64,000 nucleotides of DNA from Candidatus Zymogenus saltonus (GTDB lineage Bacteria; Desulfobacterota; Zymogenia; Zymogenales; Zymogenaceae), in assembly GCA_016929395.1 (NCBI GenBank), contig JAFGIX010000054.1, positions 62,001 through 126,000 of the forward strand, given 5' to 3'. The notes beneath the pieces were generated by a model that did not search any database, was not told where the DNA came from, and saw only the letters and a list, made by a program, of their open reading frames with translations. The position numbers and the translations under genes were made by a program. This document shows positions 20,731 through 30,600 of this stretch, one piece after another (positions within the stretch are counted from its first letter, which is position 1; each line of letters begins with the position of its first letter).

Positions 20731-21885
20731 ATGGCTTTTGAAAAAAGACTTTTGAAAAAAGGAGGCGGACTTCACCACGGAGTCCTGCTCTTTGGGACAA
20801 TCTTTCTCTTAATCGTAGTTTTTGTTCCCGGGTGCGTGCCCCTGAGGGAGGTGGGCGTCCCCGGGGAGGTTGTCGAGGAGGAGAGGGAGTTCACCCTTCT
20901 GGCGGTGGGCGACATAAACCTCGGCAGGAAGGCGGGGAAGATCATCCTCGAGGGGAAGACCGACTACGCCTTTGAGAAGACCAAGGATATAATCTCCGGG
21001 GCGGACATCGCCTTCGCCAACCTCGAGAGCACCATATCCGACCAGGGAGGCGAGACAAAGAGCGGGGTGTGGCGCTTCACGGCGCCGCCGGACGCGGCAA
21101 ACAGCCTCAAAAACGCCGGATTCGACATCGTCTCCATGGCCAACAACCACATCTGGGACTACGGAAAGGAAGCCCTCTTCGAGACGATAGAACACTTGGA
21201 TAAAGTGGAGATATTGAGCGTGGGGGTCGGCGAAGACCTCGACCACGCCTACGCCCCAGTGATAATGGAGGTGAACGGTATAAAGGTTGCCTTTCTGGCG
21301 GTGGCCAATATCTTCAACTACGGCGAGTACCCGGACCACAAGGCCTTCAAGTATCTCGCGTGGCTGAACAAGGAGACGCTGAAGGAAAGGCTGGGGCCGA
21401 AGATAAGAGAGGCCAAGGAGCAGGCCGACGTGGTCGTGGTGAGCGCCCACTGGGACTGGGAGTACAAAGACAGGCCGTGCGAACTGACCGTTGACCTCGC
21501 CCACGGGATTGCCGACTGCGGGGCGGACATAATCCTGGGTCACCACCCACACGTCCCCCAGGGGTTCGAGGTCTACAACGGGACCTTTATCGTATACTCG
21601 CTGGGCAACTTCGCCTTCCACCAGAGCTCGGAGCACTCCAGGTGGAAGAAGCTGAGCATCATCCTTGTACTCACCGTCACAAAGGACGGCGTCAAGTCGT
21701 TCGAGATGATCCCTGTCAAGGTGGGCTATCAGCCCGAGTTGGCCGAGGGTGAGCTGGCAGAAGAGATCATCTCCCACGTCTGGGATATCTCCTACTCCGT
21801 GGATTTCTTCGACAGAAAGGACGATGCACAAAAGCTCCCCTACGGCGGCGGGCTGAGCGAAGGGTCGGAGGCGCCGGTCGATTGA
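20731..21885 (+). CDS. CapA-family (PGA_cap) metallophosphatase-like lipoprotein
   Basis: The family is named for the poly-gamma-glutamate capsule protein CapA and has a calcineurin-like metallophosphatase fold. The N-terminus has a hydrophobic segment and lipobox VPGC. Motifs run in order: LLAVGDINLGR, FANLEST, SMANNHIWDYG, SAHWDWEY, LGHHPHVPQG and YSLGNFAF; the metal-binding Asp, Asn and His residues are intact. GGGAAAGG lies before the ATG. No capB or capC ligase genes are near, so polyglutamate synthesis is not implied; many CapA relatives occur alone with unknown substrates. Confidence 0.85.
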   Translation: MAFEKRLLKKGGGLHHGVLLFGTIFLLIVVFVPGCVPLREVGVPGEVVEEEREFTLLAVGDINLGRKAGKIILEGKTDYAFEKTKDIISGADIAFANLESTISDQGGETKSGVWRFTAPPDAANSLKNAGFDIVSMANNHIWDYGKEALFETIEHLDKVEILSVGVGEDLDHAYAPVIMEVNGIKVAFLAVANIFNYGEYPDHKAFKYLAWLNKETLKERLGPKIREAKEQADVVVVSAHWDWEYKDRPCELTVDLAHGIADCGADIILGHHPHVPQGFEVYNGTFIVYSLGNFAFHQSSEHSRWKKLSIILVLTVTKDGVKSFEMIPVKVGYQPELAEGELAEEIISHVWDISYSVDFFDRKDDAQKLPYGGGLSEGSEAPVD

Positions 21886-22094
21886 GCTTATCCGTTTTTA
21901 CGGGGGGAGGGGGACGATCCTTTAGGAATGGTTTCAAGATTTGTGGTATACTGATACAATATTGAATATGCGGGGATAAAAACTTGGTTTTGGGGAGAAT
22001 ATATTTGTCTCCCACGGTTGGGGCGAATTTATAAATCCATACAAATTCTCTGATATCGCCTCAAGATATTGTAACTAAATAAGGAAAATTTATT

Positions 22095-24497
22095 TTGAGC
22101 GAAGGAAATTTTTATCTCGGAAAAGAGTACGATCCGAAGACGGATAAGGTTACAGACAACCAGATCACCTACGACCCGAAAGACCTCAACACCCACGGCG
22201 TAATCCTCGGGATGACCGGATCGGGAAAGACGGGGCTTTCCATGATAATGCTCGAGGAGGCGGCGCTTCAGGGAATCCCCCAGATTATCATCGACCCGAA
22301 GGGGGAGATGGCAAACTTGCTGCTTACCTTTCCCGACTACAGGCCTGAGGACTACCTCCCCTGGATAGACCCGTCCCAGATCAAGGGGGGTGAAGGGGGG
22401 CTCGAGGAGGAGGCGAAATCGACAGCCGCCCTCTGGAAGAAGGGCCACGGGGAGTGGGGGATTACGCCCGACAGGATCAGGAAGCTGAAGGACACGTGCG
22501 ATTTTACCGTCTTCACCCCCGGAAGCGCCGCCGCGGTCCCGGTAAACGTCCTCAGCTCCTTCAGAATCCCCAAGGGGGGCGGCGGAGACGAGGAGAGGAT
22601 GAGGGATCTCATCTCCGGTTCGGTCTCGGCGCTCCTGTCCCTTGTGGGCATCGAGGCGGATCCGATCAAGAGCCGCGAGCACATCCTCCTCTCCAAGATA
22701 TGGGAGGACTGCTGGGAGCGTGGCCAGGACCTCAATCTCGAAAAGATAATAACCTTTATCGCGGACCCTCCCATGAAGAAGGTCGGGGTCTTCGATCTCG
22801 AGACATTCTACCCGAGGTCGGAGCGGTTCGAGCTGGCCATGTCCCTGAACAACATCGTGGCCTCGCCGACGTTCGAGGCGTGGCGGAAGGGCCCGCCCCT
22901 CTCCATAGACCTCTTGTTGAGGCCGAACGGCAACAAGCCTGGGGTTTCCATCTTCTACATAGCCCACCTCAACGAGGACGAGCGGCAGTTTTTCGTAACG
23001 ATCCTCCTCTCGAATCTGATCTCCTGGATGATGGGACAGGAGGGGACGAGCGAGTTGAGGACGATGGTCTACGTGGACGAGGCGCTGGGAATGCTCCCGC
23101 CCCATCCGAAAGACCCCCCGACCAAGAAGCCGATCATGACCCTCCTGAAACAGGCGAGGGCCTTCGGGGTGGGTCTGCTCTTGGCGACCCAGAACCCGGT
23201 AGACCTGGACTACAAGGCGTTGACGAACGCCGGCACATGGTTCATAGGGAGGCTCCAGACGAAGCAGGACAAGGGTCGCCTCATCGAGGGATTGTCTTAT
23301 GCCTCCAAGGCCGCCCCGCCGGCAGACGTGCTCGACGACCTTATCTCGGGCCTCAAAAAGAGGGTGTTTTTGTGCCACAACGTCCACGAGAAGGCCCCCG
23401 TCCTCTTCCAAACCCGGTGGGCCATCTCCTACCTGAGGGGGCCGATCTCCAAGGGGAGGCTCAAGGACCTCCCGGCCGCCTACTTACCGGATGCCGCTTC
23501 CGTCCCGGAGAAGGCGGATGAAACCACAGCCGGAGAAACCCTTCTCCCCACGCCCCCGAAGATCGAGGGAGTGCCCAATTTTTTCATCGCCCCCAACAGC
23601 GACGCATACCCTACCTTCGCAAACCTTGTCCCGACGAAAGAGACCACGGACGAGAAGGGATTCAGCATGGTGCCCGCGATCATGGCGAGGGCCGAGGCGA
23701 AGTTCGACGTGGAGAAGAAAAATATCTCCCAAAAGAGGGAGATCGCAAAGGTCATCTTCCCCCTCGGGGAGAGGGAGGGGGGATGGGATGAAGCGATTGG
23801 AATCCCGACGGGCGAAGACGGGGAGGGTCAGATCAGAGACGATCTCCCGATTCCGAAGGAGAACGTCGTCGGCTTCAAGCCTATACCCCAATGGTGTGTC
23901 AAGAAGGGGATATTGAAGAAGATATCGGATGATTTCATAGATCACCTGTTCATCGGAGAGAAGGCAACCCTCTTTAAAAATTCCAATTTCGACGCGCTGT
24001 CCGAGTTCGGCGAAAAGAGGGAGGACTTTGTAGAGAGGCTTAAAGGTATCGCCGAGGATGCGGTTGATGCCGAGGTGGAAAAGATCGCCGATAAATATAG
24101 AACGAAGATTGACACGATCGAGAAGAGGATAAAGAAGGAGGAGCGGGAGCTCAACATGCGGGAAATGGAGTACAGCGAGAGGAAGAGGGAGGAGTTCCTG
24201 TCCGCGGGGGAGACTATCCTCGGCCTCGTTTTGGGGAAGAGGAGAAGCGGTCTAACAACGGCGACCTCCAAGAGGAGGATGACCAGAAAGGCGAAGGGGA
24301 TGATGGAGAGCACCGAGGCCGAGATAACGGAGTTCAAGGAGGAGCTGAAGCAACTGACCTATGAGCTGGAGGCCGAGATAGATTCCATAAAGGAGGACGC
24401 CCTGAAAAAGACGGAGGAGATCGAGCAGGTCGATATTACGCTTGAGAAAAACGACATTTACCTCCTGGATTTCGGAATTTTGTGGATTCCCCTTTAA
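22095..24497 (+). CDS. HerA/DUF87-like P-loop ATPase with C-terminal coiled coil
   Basis: An 800-residue ATPase resembling the HerA/FtsK superfamily. The start is TTG, preceded at seven bases by AAGGAAAA. Walker A GMTGSGKT lies at about residues 40-47 and IIDPKGEM follows. A Walker B-like strand TMVYVDEALGM is near 330, with LATQNP and an arginine-rich segment after it, as in HerA-type proteins. Residues about 640-780 form a Glu/Lys-rich coiled coil. Archaeal HerA works with the NurA nuclease in DNA end resection; no NurA-like gene is present, and bacterial relatives of this long form are not characterised. A role in DNA or protein translocation is possible. It appears to be transcribed alone. 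Confidence 0.75.
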   Translation: MSEGNFYLGKEYDPKTDKVTDNQITYDPKDLNTHGVILGMTGSGKTGLSMIMLEEAALQGIPQIIIDPKGEMANLLLTFPDYRPEDYLPWIDPSQIKGGEGGLEEEAKSTAALWKKGHGEWGITPDRIRKLKDTCDFTVFTPGSAAAVPVNVLSSFRIPKGGGGDEERMRDLISGSVSALLSLVGIEADPIKSREHILLSKIWEDCWERGQDLNLEKIITFIADPPMKKVGVFDLETFYPRSERFELAMSLNNIVASPTFEAWRKGPPLSIDLLLRPNGNKPGVSIFYIAHLNEDERQFFVTILLSNLISWMMGQEGTSELRTMVYVDEALGMLPPHPKDPPTKKPIMTLLKQARAFGVGLLLATQNPVDLDYKALTNAGTWFIGRLQTKQDKGRLIEGLSYASKAAPPADVLDDLISGLKKRVFLCHNVHEKAPVLFQTRWAISYLRGPISKGRLKDLPAAYLPDAASVPEKADETTAGETLLPTPPKIEGVPNFFIAPNSDAYPTFANLVPTKETTDEKGFSMVPAIMARAEAKFDVEKKNISQKREIAKVIFPLGEREGGWDEAIGIPTGEDGEGQIRDDLPIPKENVVGFKPIPQWCVKKGILKKISDDFIDHLFIGEKATLFKNSNFDALSEFGEKREDFVERLKGIAEDAVDAEVEKIADKYRTKIDTIEKRIKKEERELNMREMEYSERKREEFLSAGETILGLVLGKRRSGLTTATSKRRMTRKAKGMMESTEAEITEFKEELKQLTYELEAEIDSIKEDALKKTEEIEQVDITLEKNDIYLLDFGILWIPL

Positions 24498-24512
24498 TGG
24501 TACGAATATTCT

Positions 24513-24540
24513 TTGTTGTCCGTAATATAAGTAGTATAAT
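24513..24540 (+). promoter_or_regulatory. Possible sigma70 promoter of the TPR gene
   Basis: TTGTTG, a 16-base spacer, TATAAT, about 70 bases before the ATG at 24613. Confidence 0.5.
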
Positions 24541-24612
24541 TGCAGATAGAAAATTTCCCTGAACTGCTGCCACGAAAGGCCCTGAATTTTTTTTCGAGAG
24601 GTTTTTCAACAA

Positions 24613-25476
24613 ATGGATGATCTTGACAAGATATTGGATACGGCCGGGGAGTTGATAGATCTAAACTTTCACACCCAAGCGCTGGCGCTATTGAAAGAGA
24701 CTGTGAAGAGATTTCCGGACGATCCCGACATCTACTATCTGATGGGGTGTTCCGCCTTAAACTTGAAGGAGGGGGAAGAGGCTTTCTATTATTTCTCGAT
24801 CGCAAACGAACTCTCTTACGGCGACGCCGACGTCCTATCGGGGCTTTCCGACGCCTCCCTCCTCCTGGATCGGAACGACCTGGCCAAGAAATTTATTTTG
24901 GAGGCGCTCAACTACGAGCCGGATAATATCTCCGTTCAGATATCCTTCGGGCATTTTTTGGAAAGGGAGGAGCGCTTTTCCGAGGCGGTGGAGCACTACA
25001 GAACGCTGAAGTCTCAGGACCCAGAAAACAGCTATATCAACGCGAGGCTTGGCTACACCCTGATGAACATGGGAATGTTCGAAGACGCCGCCGTTGAGAT
25101 CTCCCGCTACCTTTCCGACAGCCCCACGGACGGCGATTGGGAGTTCCAGCTGGGAATATGCTACGGCTACATGGGCATGATCGACGAAGCCTTCAACACG
25201 TTTAAACACCTCACCGCGAATAATCCGGACGACCCCCTGACCCGGGCCTACTTGGCCCTCTCCATGGCGGAGAGGGGGTGGATCGTCGAGGCAAGGGAGG
25301 AGATAACGAAGGCGCTTCGCATGGATCCTCAAAACCAGCGGGTAAACGAGATATACGACGATATAATGGGAAGGGACGAGGGCGGGGATTTTTCGGGAAA
25401 GTCGGGCAACGCCGAAATGCTCCTTTTCATGTTGCTTCTAATGGGTGTAATAAAAGAGAGGGGGAGAAGGGGATAG
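24613..25476 (+). CDS. Tetratricopeptide-repeat protein
   Basis: A 287-residue protein with about six TPR units starting at residue 15, for example LALLKETVKRFPDDPDIYYL and LGYTLMNMGMFEDAAVEISR. There is no signal peptide or membrane segment, so it is likely a cytoplasmic scaffold. A short C-terminal hydrophobic stretch (MLLFMLLLMGVI) precedes a basic tail and could be a weak membrane anchor. It is followed by a long G-rich non-coding tract. Function is unknown; TPR domains bind other proteins. Confidence 0.8.
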   Translation: MDDLDKILDTAGELIDLNFHTQALALLKETVKRFPDDPDIYYLMGCSALNLKEGEEAFYYFSIANELSYGDADVLSGLSDASLLLDRNDLAKKFILEALNYEPDNISVQISFGHFLEREERFSEAVEHYRTLKSQDPENSYINARLGYTLMNMGMFEDAAVEISRYLSDSPTDGDWEFQLGICYGYMGMIDEAFNTFKHLTANNPDDPLTRAYLALSMAERGWIVEAREEITKALRMDPQNQRVNEIYDDIMGRDEGGDFSGKSGNAEMLLFMLLLMGVIKERGRRG

Positions 25477-25932
25477 CGTGTCTAAATTGCTTTGATCGGC
25501 CATTCCGATATTTAGGGGGTTTGGCCTCAATTTATAAAATCACCGATCAGGGAATGGGGAGTATATTCAGGCCGACTGACAGCAGCATGTTGGTGACGTA
25601 GGTAGGTTGTGGGGTTATTAGAGGATTGGGGACGGAGGCAAGTCGAGGATTAGGAGGCCGGATGAGTGGTAAGTTGGGGGATTCAGGCAAGTGGGGGATG
25701 GGGTTGATTAGGACAGCGGCAAGTCGATGGGGGGAGTAGGGAGTCGGTAACGTCTGCAGTTTAGGGGCTGGTAGTAATTTAGGGAAAGCAGAAAGTTGAG
25801 TGAGTCGGCCGGTAGGTGGTGTGGTGGATTCAGCCGTACCTTTGAGTTGGATCGAGGGGGTGAGGGGTAGTCTTATAAAGCGGAGTAGTTGTTTATTGCA
25901 GTTGTTGAACTAAACTCGGCTTCTGTTGTTGT
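25477..25932 (+). repeat. G-rich, C-poor low-complexity tract downstream of the TPR gene
   Basis: No gene seen. From about 25590 to 25880 the plus strand is strongly G-rich and C-poor, with irregularly repeated words such as GGCAAGT, GGGGGATTCAGGCAAG, GGATTAGGA and GGTAGGTGG. It resembles the tracts at 10.5-10.9 kb (minus strand) and 63.2-63.6 kb (plus strand). Confidence 0.55.
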
Positions 25933-25959
25933 AAAAAGCGGGCTTTCCCCCGCTTTTTT
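25933..25959. terminator. Bidirectional intrinsic terminator
   Basis: AAAAAGCGGG, a short loop and CCCGCTTTTTT form an eight-pair stem flanked by A and T runs, so it can serve both the plus-strand TPR transcript and the minus-strand PLP-enzyme transcript that ends at 26158. Confidence 0.85.
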
Positions 25960-26157
25960 GTTATGCTGAATTGTCTTGAAATACCGGCCTTACCCCGGCC
26001 TTTGATCCGCCGCCGAATGAAACCGTTTTCTCTCCCAAATCCCCATAACTTGGATGATATTACATTCGGCTTTAGCAGCCGCTCTCTCGGTTTAAAACCA
26101 TCTCCCCTCAAATCCCAACAACATCCCTGTCTCGACCGAAGGATTTCAATACCGTTG

Positions 26158-27375
26158 CTAAACTCCCTCCAGCGCCTGTTTGAGATCGTCGATCAGGTCA
26201 TCCGCGTCCTCTATTCCCACGCTCAGCCGGTATATCCCATCACCCATTAGCTTTGTGTATTTCTCCTTCTGGGCGTTGTTGAACACCACCATGTCCTCGA
26301 AGAAAAAGAACGTGGGCAGAAAAAAGATCAGGGACTGGTCGTGTCCCAGAGAAACTGCGTGGGTGATGATCTTCAGCCTGCTCAGAAAATCGAAGTTCTC
26401 CATGAGCTCGCATTTCAGGTTGAAGTTCAACATCCCCGAGAAACCGGTCATCTGTTTCTTAGCGAGTTCGTGCTGGGGATGACTTTCAAGCCCGGGGTAG
26501 CGGACGATGTTCACCTTTTCGTGGGACTGAAGAAACTTCGCCACCTTCATGGCGTTATCGGAGTGCTTTTTCATCCTCAAGGGGAGCGTCACCGAGCCCC
26601 GCAGGACGAGCCACGCGTTAAAGGGGCTTATACATGCCCCCAGGTGGACTATCCCCGCCTCCCTAACCTCCTTAAGAAAGGATTTTTTCCCTATTACGGC
26701 GCCGGCCAGGGAGTCGCCGTGGCCGTTGATATATTTGGTTGCGCTGTGGATCACTACATCGGCCCCAAGCACCAACGGTTTTTGGTTGACCAGCCCCGAC
26801 CATGTGCTGTCGACAACGAGGAGTGCGCCGACCGAATGGGCGATTTTGGCGATCTCTTCGATGTCGCTGATCGATACTATTGGGTTTCCGGGGGTCTCGA
26901 TGTAGACCACCTTTGTGTCTTTCCTGACCGCCGCCCTGACCTCTTCGGTATCCATAGTGTCCACGAGGCTCACGTCCACGCCGAAGCGTTTGAGGTGAAA
27001 GCCCAGGAGCTTCTGCGTCCCGGTGTAACACACCTCCGAAGCCACGATGTGATCCCCGGCGTTCAGTAGAGTCCACAAGACGGCGGAGATCGCCCCCATC
27101 CCGCTGGCGGACACCACGCAGTCCTCTCCCCCCTCCAGCTCGGCCAGCTTCTCCTCGAGATGACGGGGGGTGACGCTGTGCTCGCGGGTGTAGTTGAATT
27201 TGTCGAGGTTGTCCCAATCCAACACCTTCATGATCTCCTCCACGTCCGTGGGCAATTCATACGAGTTTGCCATGTGTATTGGACGCCGGATCGCCTTTGA
27301 ATCGGTGTCCGTGCCCTCCCCCGAGTGTACACATAGAGTGTCGAATCGCAGCTTTTTGTCTGAATTTTCAACCAC
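26158..27375 (-). CDS. Trans-sulfuration PLP enzyme (cystathionine gamma-synthase/lyase family)
   Basis: A 405-residue fold-type I PLP enzyme of the Cys/Met metabolism family. The cofactor lysine is Lys214 in HSATKYINGHGD, which is near-diagnostic. Other motifs are SASGMGAISAVL, YIETPGNP and VVDSTWSG. The start is GTG with CAGGAGA six bases before it. The family includes cystathionine gamma-synthase, cystathionine gamma-lyase, methionine gamma-lyase and O-acetylhomoserine sulfhydrylase; sequence alone does not separate them, and no methionine genes lie nearby. The loop after the lysine (GDSLAGAVIG) suits a synthase or lyase equally. Confidence 0.88.
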   Translation of the reverse strand: MVENSDKKLRFDTLCVHSGEGTDTDSKAIRRPIHMANSYELPTDVEEIMKVLDWDNLDKFNYTREHSVTPRHLEEKLAELEGGEDCVVSASGMGAISAVLWTLLNAGDHIVASEVCYTGTQKLLGFHLKRFGVDVSLVDTMDTEEVRAAVRKDTKVVYIETPGNPIVSISDIEEIAKIAHSVGALLVVDSTWSGLVNQKPLVLGADVVIHSATKYINGHGDSLAGAVIGKKSFLKEVREAGIVHLGACISPFNAWLVLRGSVTLPLRMKKHSDNAMKVAKFLQSHEKVNIVRYPGLESHPQHELAKKQMTGFSGMLNFNLKCELMENFDFLSRLKIITHAVSLGHDQSLIFFLPTFFFFEDMVVFNNAQKEKYTKLMGDGIYRLSVGIEDADDLIDDLKQALEGV

Positions 27376-27610
27376 GAGTATCTCCTGTTAAAAGGTACTT
27401 TTCCCTTATAGCAGAAAAAGCCGGATCGGGCAATATTGTTTTGTATCGTTTCAATTTTATCTGCAAAAAGTATTTTTATATTGGTTTGGAAAAGAATATT
27501 TGAAATAAAAGTTTCTATTTGATACTATTAATTTGCAAAATAAGAATATCACTACTTTTTTTAGTAAATTATCTACTGCAATTTTGAATCTAATCGGGGG
27601 AAGGTAGTTT

Positions 27611-30600
27611 ATGGAAGCGCTCGAAAAACTGAAGGAAGAAAACTTCCAGCTCAAAAAAAAGATAGAAGACCTGACAAGGGAGCTTGATAAACACATAATA
27701 TCCAAGAGGGAGAAGGAGACGATCCTTCAGGCGGTGGAGGATTCCCTCGGGGGAATTGCGATAATCGATAGGGACTGGAAGTTGAAGTATGTCAATTCCG
27801 CCGTGGTTAAAATGTGGAATTATGATTACGGTGGAGAAATGATAGGGAGGGATTTTGTTGAGTTTTTCACCGAAAGGAGTGAAGAGGACTTGAATACGGC
27901 CATTGAGGACATTTCGGAGAATGGTTATTGGCAGGGGGAGCTTATTGGGAGGAGGAAGGATGGATCGACGTTTTTCGTCTTGATGTCACAGTCCGCGGTA
28001 AAAGATGAGGGGAGAGATGTATCGGCCATCGTTGCATCATGTATCGAAACCACCGAATATAAAAAGGCTTTGAGGGACGTCGTAGAGTCTGAGATGCGCT
28101 ACCGGATAACCATGGATCACCTGGGCGACATCATATTTGTTCTTAATACAAATTTAGATATAGTCCTTGTAAACAGTGTTATGGTTGATTGGTACAGAGA
28201 TCTTGGATTGAAAAGAAAAAAGATGATAGGTAAAAACGTCTTTGATCTCCTTCCATTTCTGCCCGATAAGATAAGGGAAGAATGCAGGGCCGTCTTTGAT
28301 ACCGGCCAGACCATCGTTAGAGAGGATGAATTTTCTATTGAGGGAAATAGATATATAATGGATATGAGGATTATTCCCATCATAGATGGCGGGGAGGTAA
28401 ATCGTATTGTCACTGTGATGAGGGATATAACGGTCAAAAAGGTAGTGGAGGAAGAGTTCCTCAGGTCTGAGGAGAAGTACAGACTGATCGCCGACAACGT
28501 CCCCGTGGGGATTTTTATTCATGTCAACGGGGAGATTATATATTGCGGAAGGGAGGGCGCCCACCTTCTCGGATACGATGAGCCGGAAGAGCTTGTGGGG
28601 AGAAACGTCATAGAGTTCATTCATGAAGACAGCAGGGAGCTGACGATAGAGCGGGCGAGCCGGAGGGCCAAGGGGGAGGATGTGCCGTCGGGCTACGAAA
28701 TCAAGATGATCAAAAAGAACGGCGAGGTCATTCCTATATTAATCTACGGTAATACCCTGGAATATCTGGGAGAGAACGCCATTCAGGGCGTCATCATCGA
28801 CATAAGCGAAAGAAAAAAGGTCGAGGAGGAGCGGGAGAAGCTCCTTGTTCAACTTAAGGATTCGGAGGAGAGATATAGGACCTTAATCGAGACGTCCAAT
28901 GATGTAATATGCGTCGTCAAGTATGACAAAATCGCGTTTTTCAACAAGAGACTCCCGGACATGTTGGGATTTACCGAGGATGAGATAAAAAGGATGAACT
29001 TTGTAAATTTTATTCATCCCGACGATATTGAGATGGTTAGAGATATGCACCTGAGGAGAATGAGGGGCGAGGGTGTGCCGTCTACTTATGAATTTCGGGG
29101 AGTCAAGAGAAACGGTGATGTTATCCCCGTTGAGATCAACGTGGCAACGATCGAGTGGGAGGGGGGACCGGCGGCCCTCTGCTTTATAAGGAATATCAAG
29201 GAGCGCAAGGAGGCCGAAGAGGCGCTCCGTGAATCGGAGGGAAAGTGGAGAAACCTCTTTGAGAACTCCATAGATTCCGTTTTTACCGTTGATGTCAAGG
29301 GAAACTTTACCTCGGCGAATCCGGCGATGGAAGCCCTTACCGGCTACAAAATCGATGAGCTGATAGGGAGAAGCTTCAAGGAGTTGTTGATCCCGGAAGA
29401 AGTGGATAAGGTTCTGGAGACGTACAATATTCTTTATCGCGCGGGTATGCCCGTAAAGGATTTCGTTCTCACCGCCGTCAGGAAAGACGGGGAGAAACGG
29501 TTGGTTGAGGGGAATTCCAACGTGATAAAAAAGGGTGAAGATATAATCGGTTTTCAGGGGACTTTTGGTGATATCACGGAAAAAAGGAAGACCGAAGAGG
29601 CCTTGGTGGAGTCGGAGAAAAAATACAGGGATCTCGTGGAAAACATAGATGATATGATTTATATAGCGGATGGAGAAGGTAAATTTAAGTTTTATAACAA
29701 GGCACTCGTTGAATTTGCAGGCTATACCGAGGAGGACTTTGTGGGCAAGAATTTCAAGGATCTCATTACCCCTGAATCTTATGAATATGCCGCAGAGATA
29801 TTTAAAAGACAGCTTCGAGGTGAAGACGTGGGAACCTTCGAGTTTCAGTTTATAGACAACAAAGGCAATTTGAAGGTCTCCGAAATGCGAGAGAGGTTGA
29901 TATGGGAGGGTGACAGGATAATAGAGGTTCATGGAATAGGGAGGGATATTACCGAGAGGAGAATGGCCGAAGAGATGATCAGGGAGTCGGAAGAAAAGTT
30001 CAGAAATATGTTTGAATCCTCCAAGGATGTCATTTACCTTACCAATATCGAGGGAGAGTTTTTGGACATCAATCCTGCGGCCGAGGAGATTTTTGGATAC
30101 GGTATCGAAGAGCTTAAGGATAGGAATGTAAAGGATCTTTACAAGAACAAGAAGGATAGGGACAACTTCCAGAGAGAAATTCAAGAAAAGGGATTTGTAA
30201 AGGACTACAGCATAGTGTTTAAGAAAAAGGACGGAACAGCGTTAGATTGTCTCTTGACATCGACCTTGAGAAGGGGCAAGGATGGGAGTATCGTCGGATA
30301 TCAGGGAATTATCAGGGACATTACGGAGAGAAAACAGCTGGAGGAGCAGCTCCTCAGGGCGCAGAAGATGAAGGCGATCGGCACCCTTGCGGGCGGGATG
30401 GCGCATAACTTCAACAACATACTCGTGGGAATCATGGGTTATTCGGAATATCTGCTGGGAAAGAGAAAAGAGGGTGATCCAGACTATAAGGCCCTAAAGA
30501 CCATTCATGAAAGCACGGTGAAGGCGTCGGAGTTGACGCGTCAGCTGCTGAATATCGCCCGGGGCGGAGACTACAAACGGGTCAAGGTAAATATGAACTC

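Noticed and set aside
22029-23411. Long minus-strand open frame opposite the HerA-like ATPase
   Set aside because: The plus strand carries Walker motifs and a proper ribosome binding site; the antisense product is Arg/Gly/Val-rich without domains.
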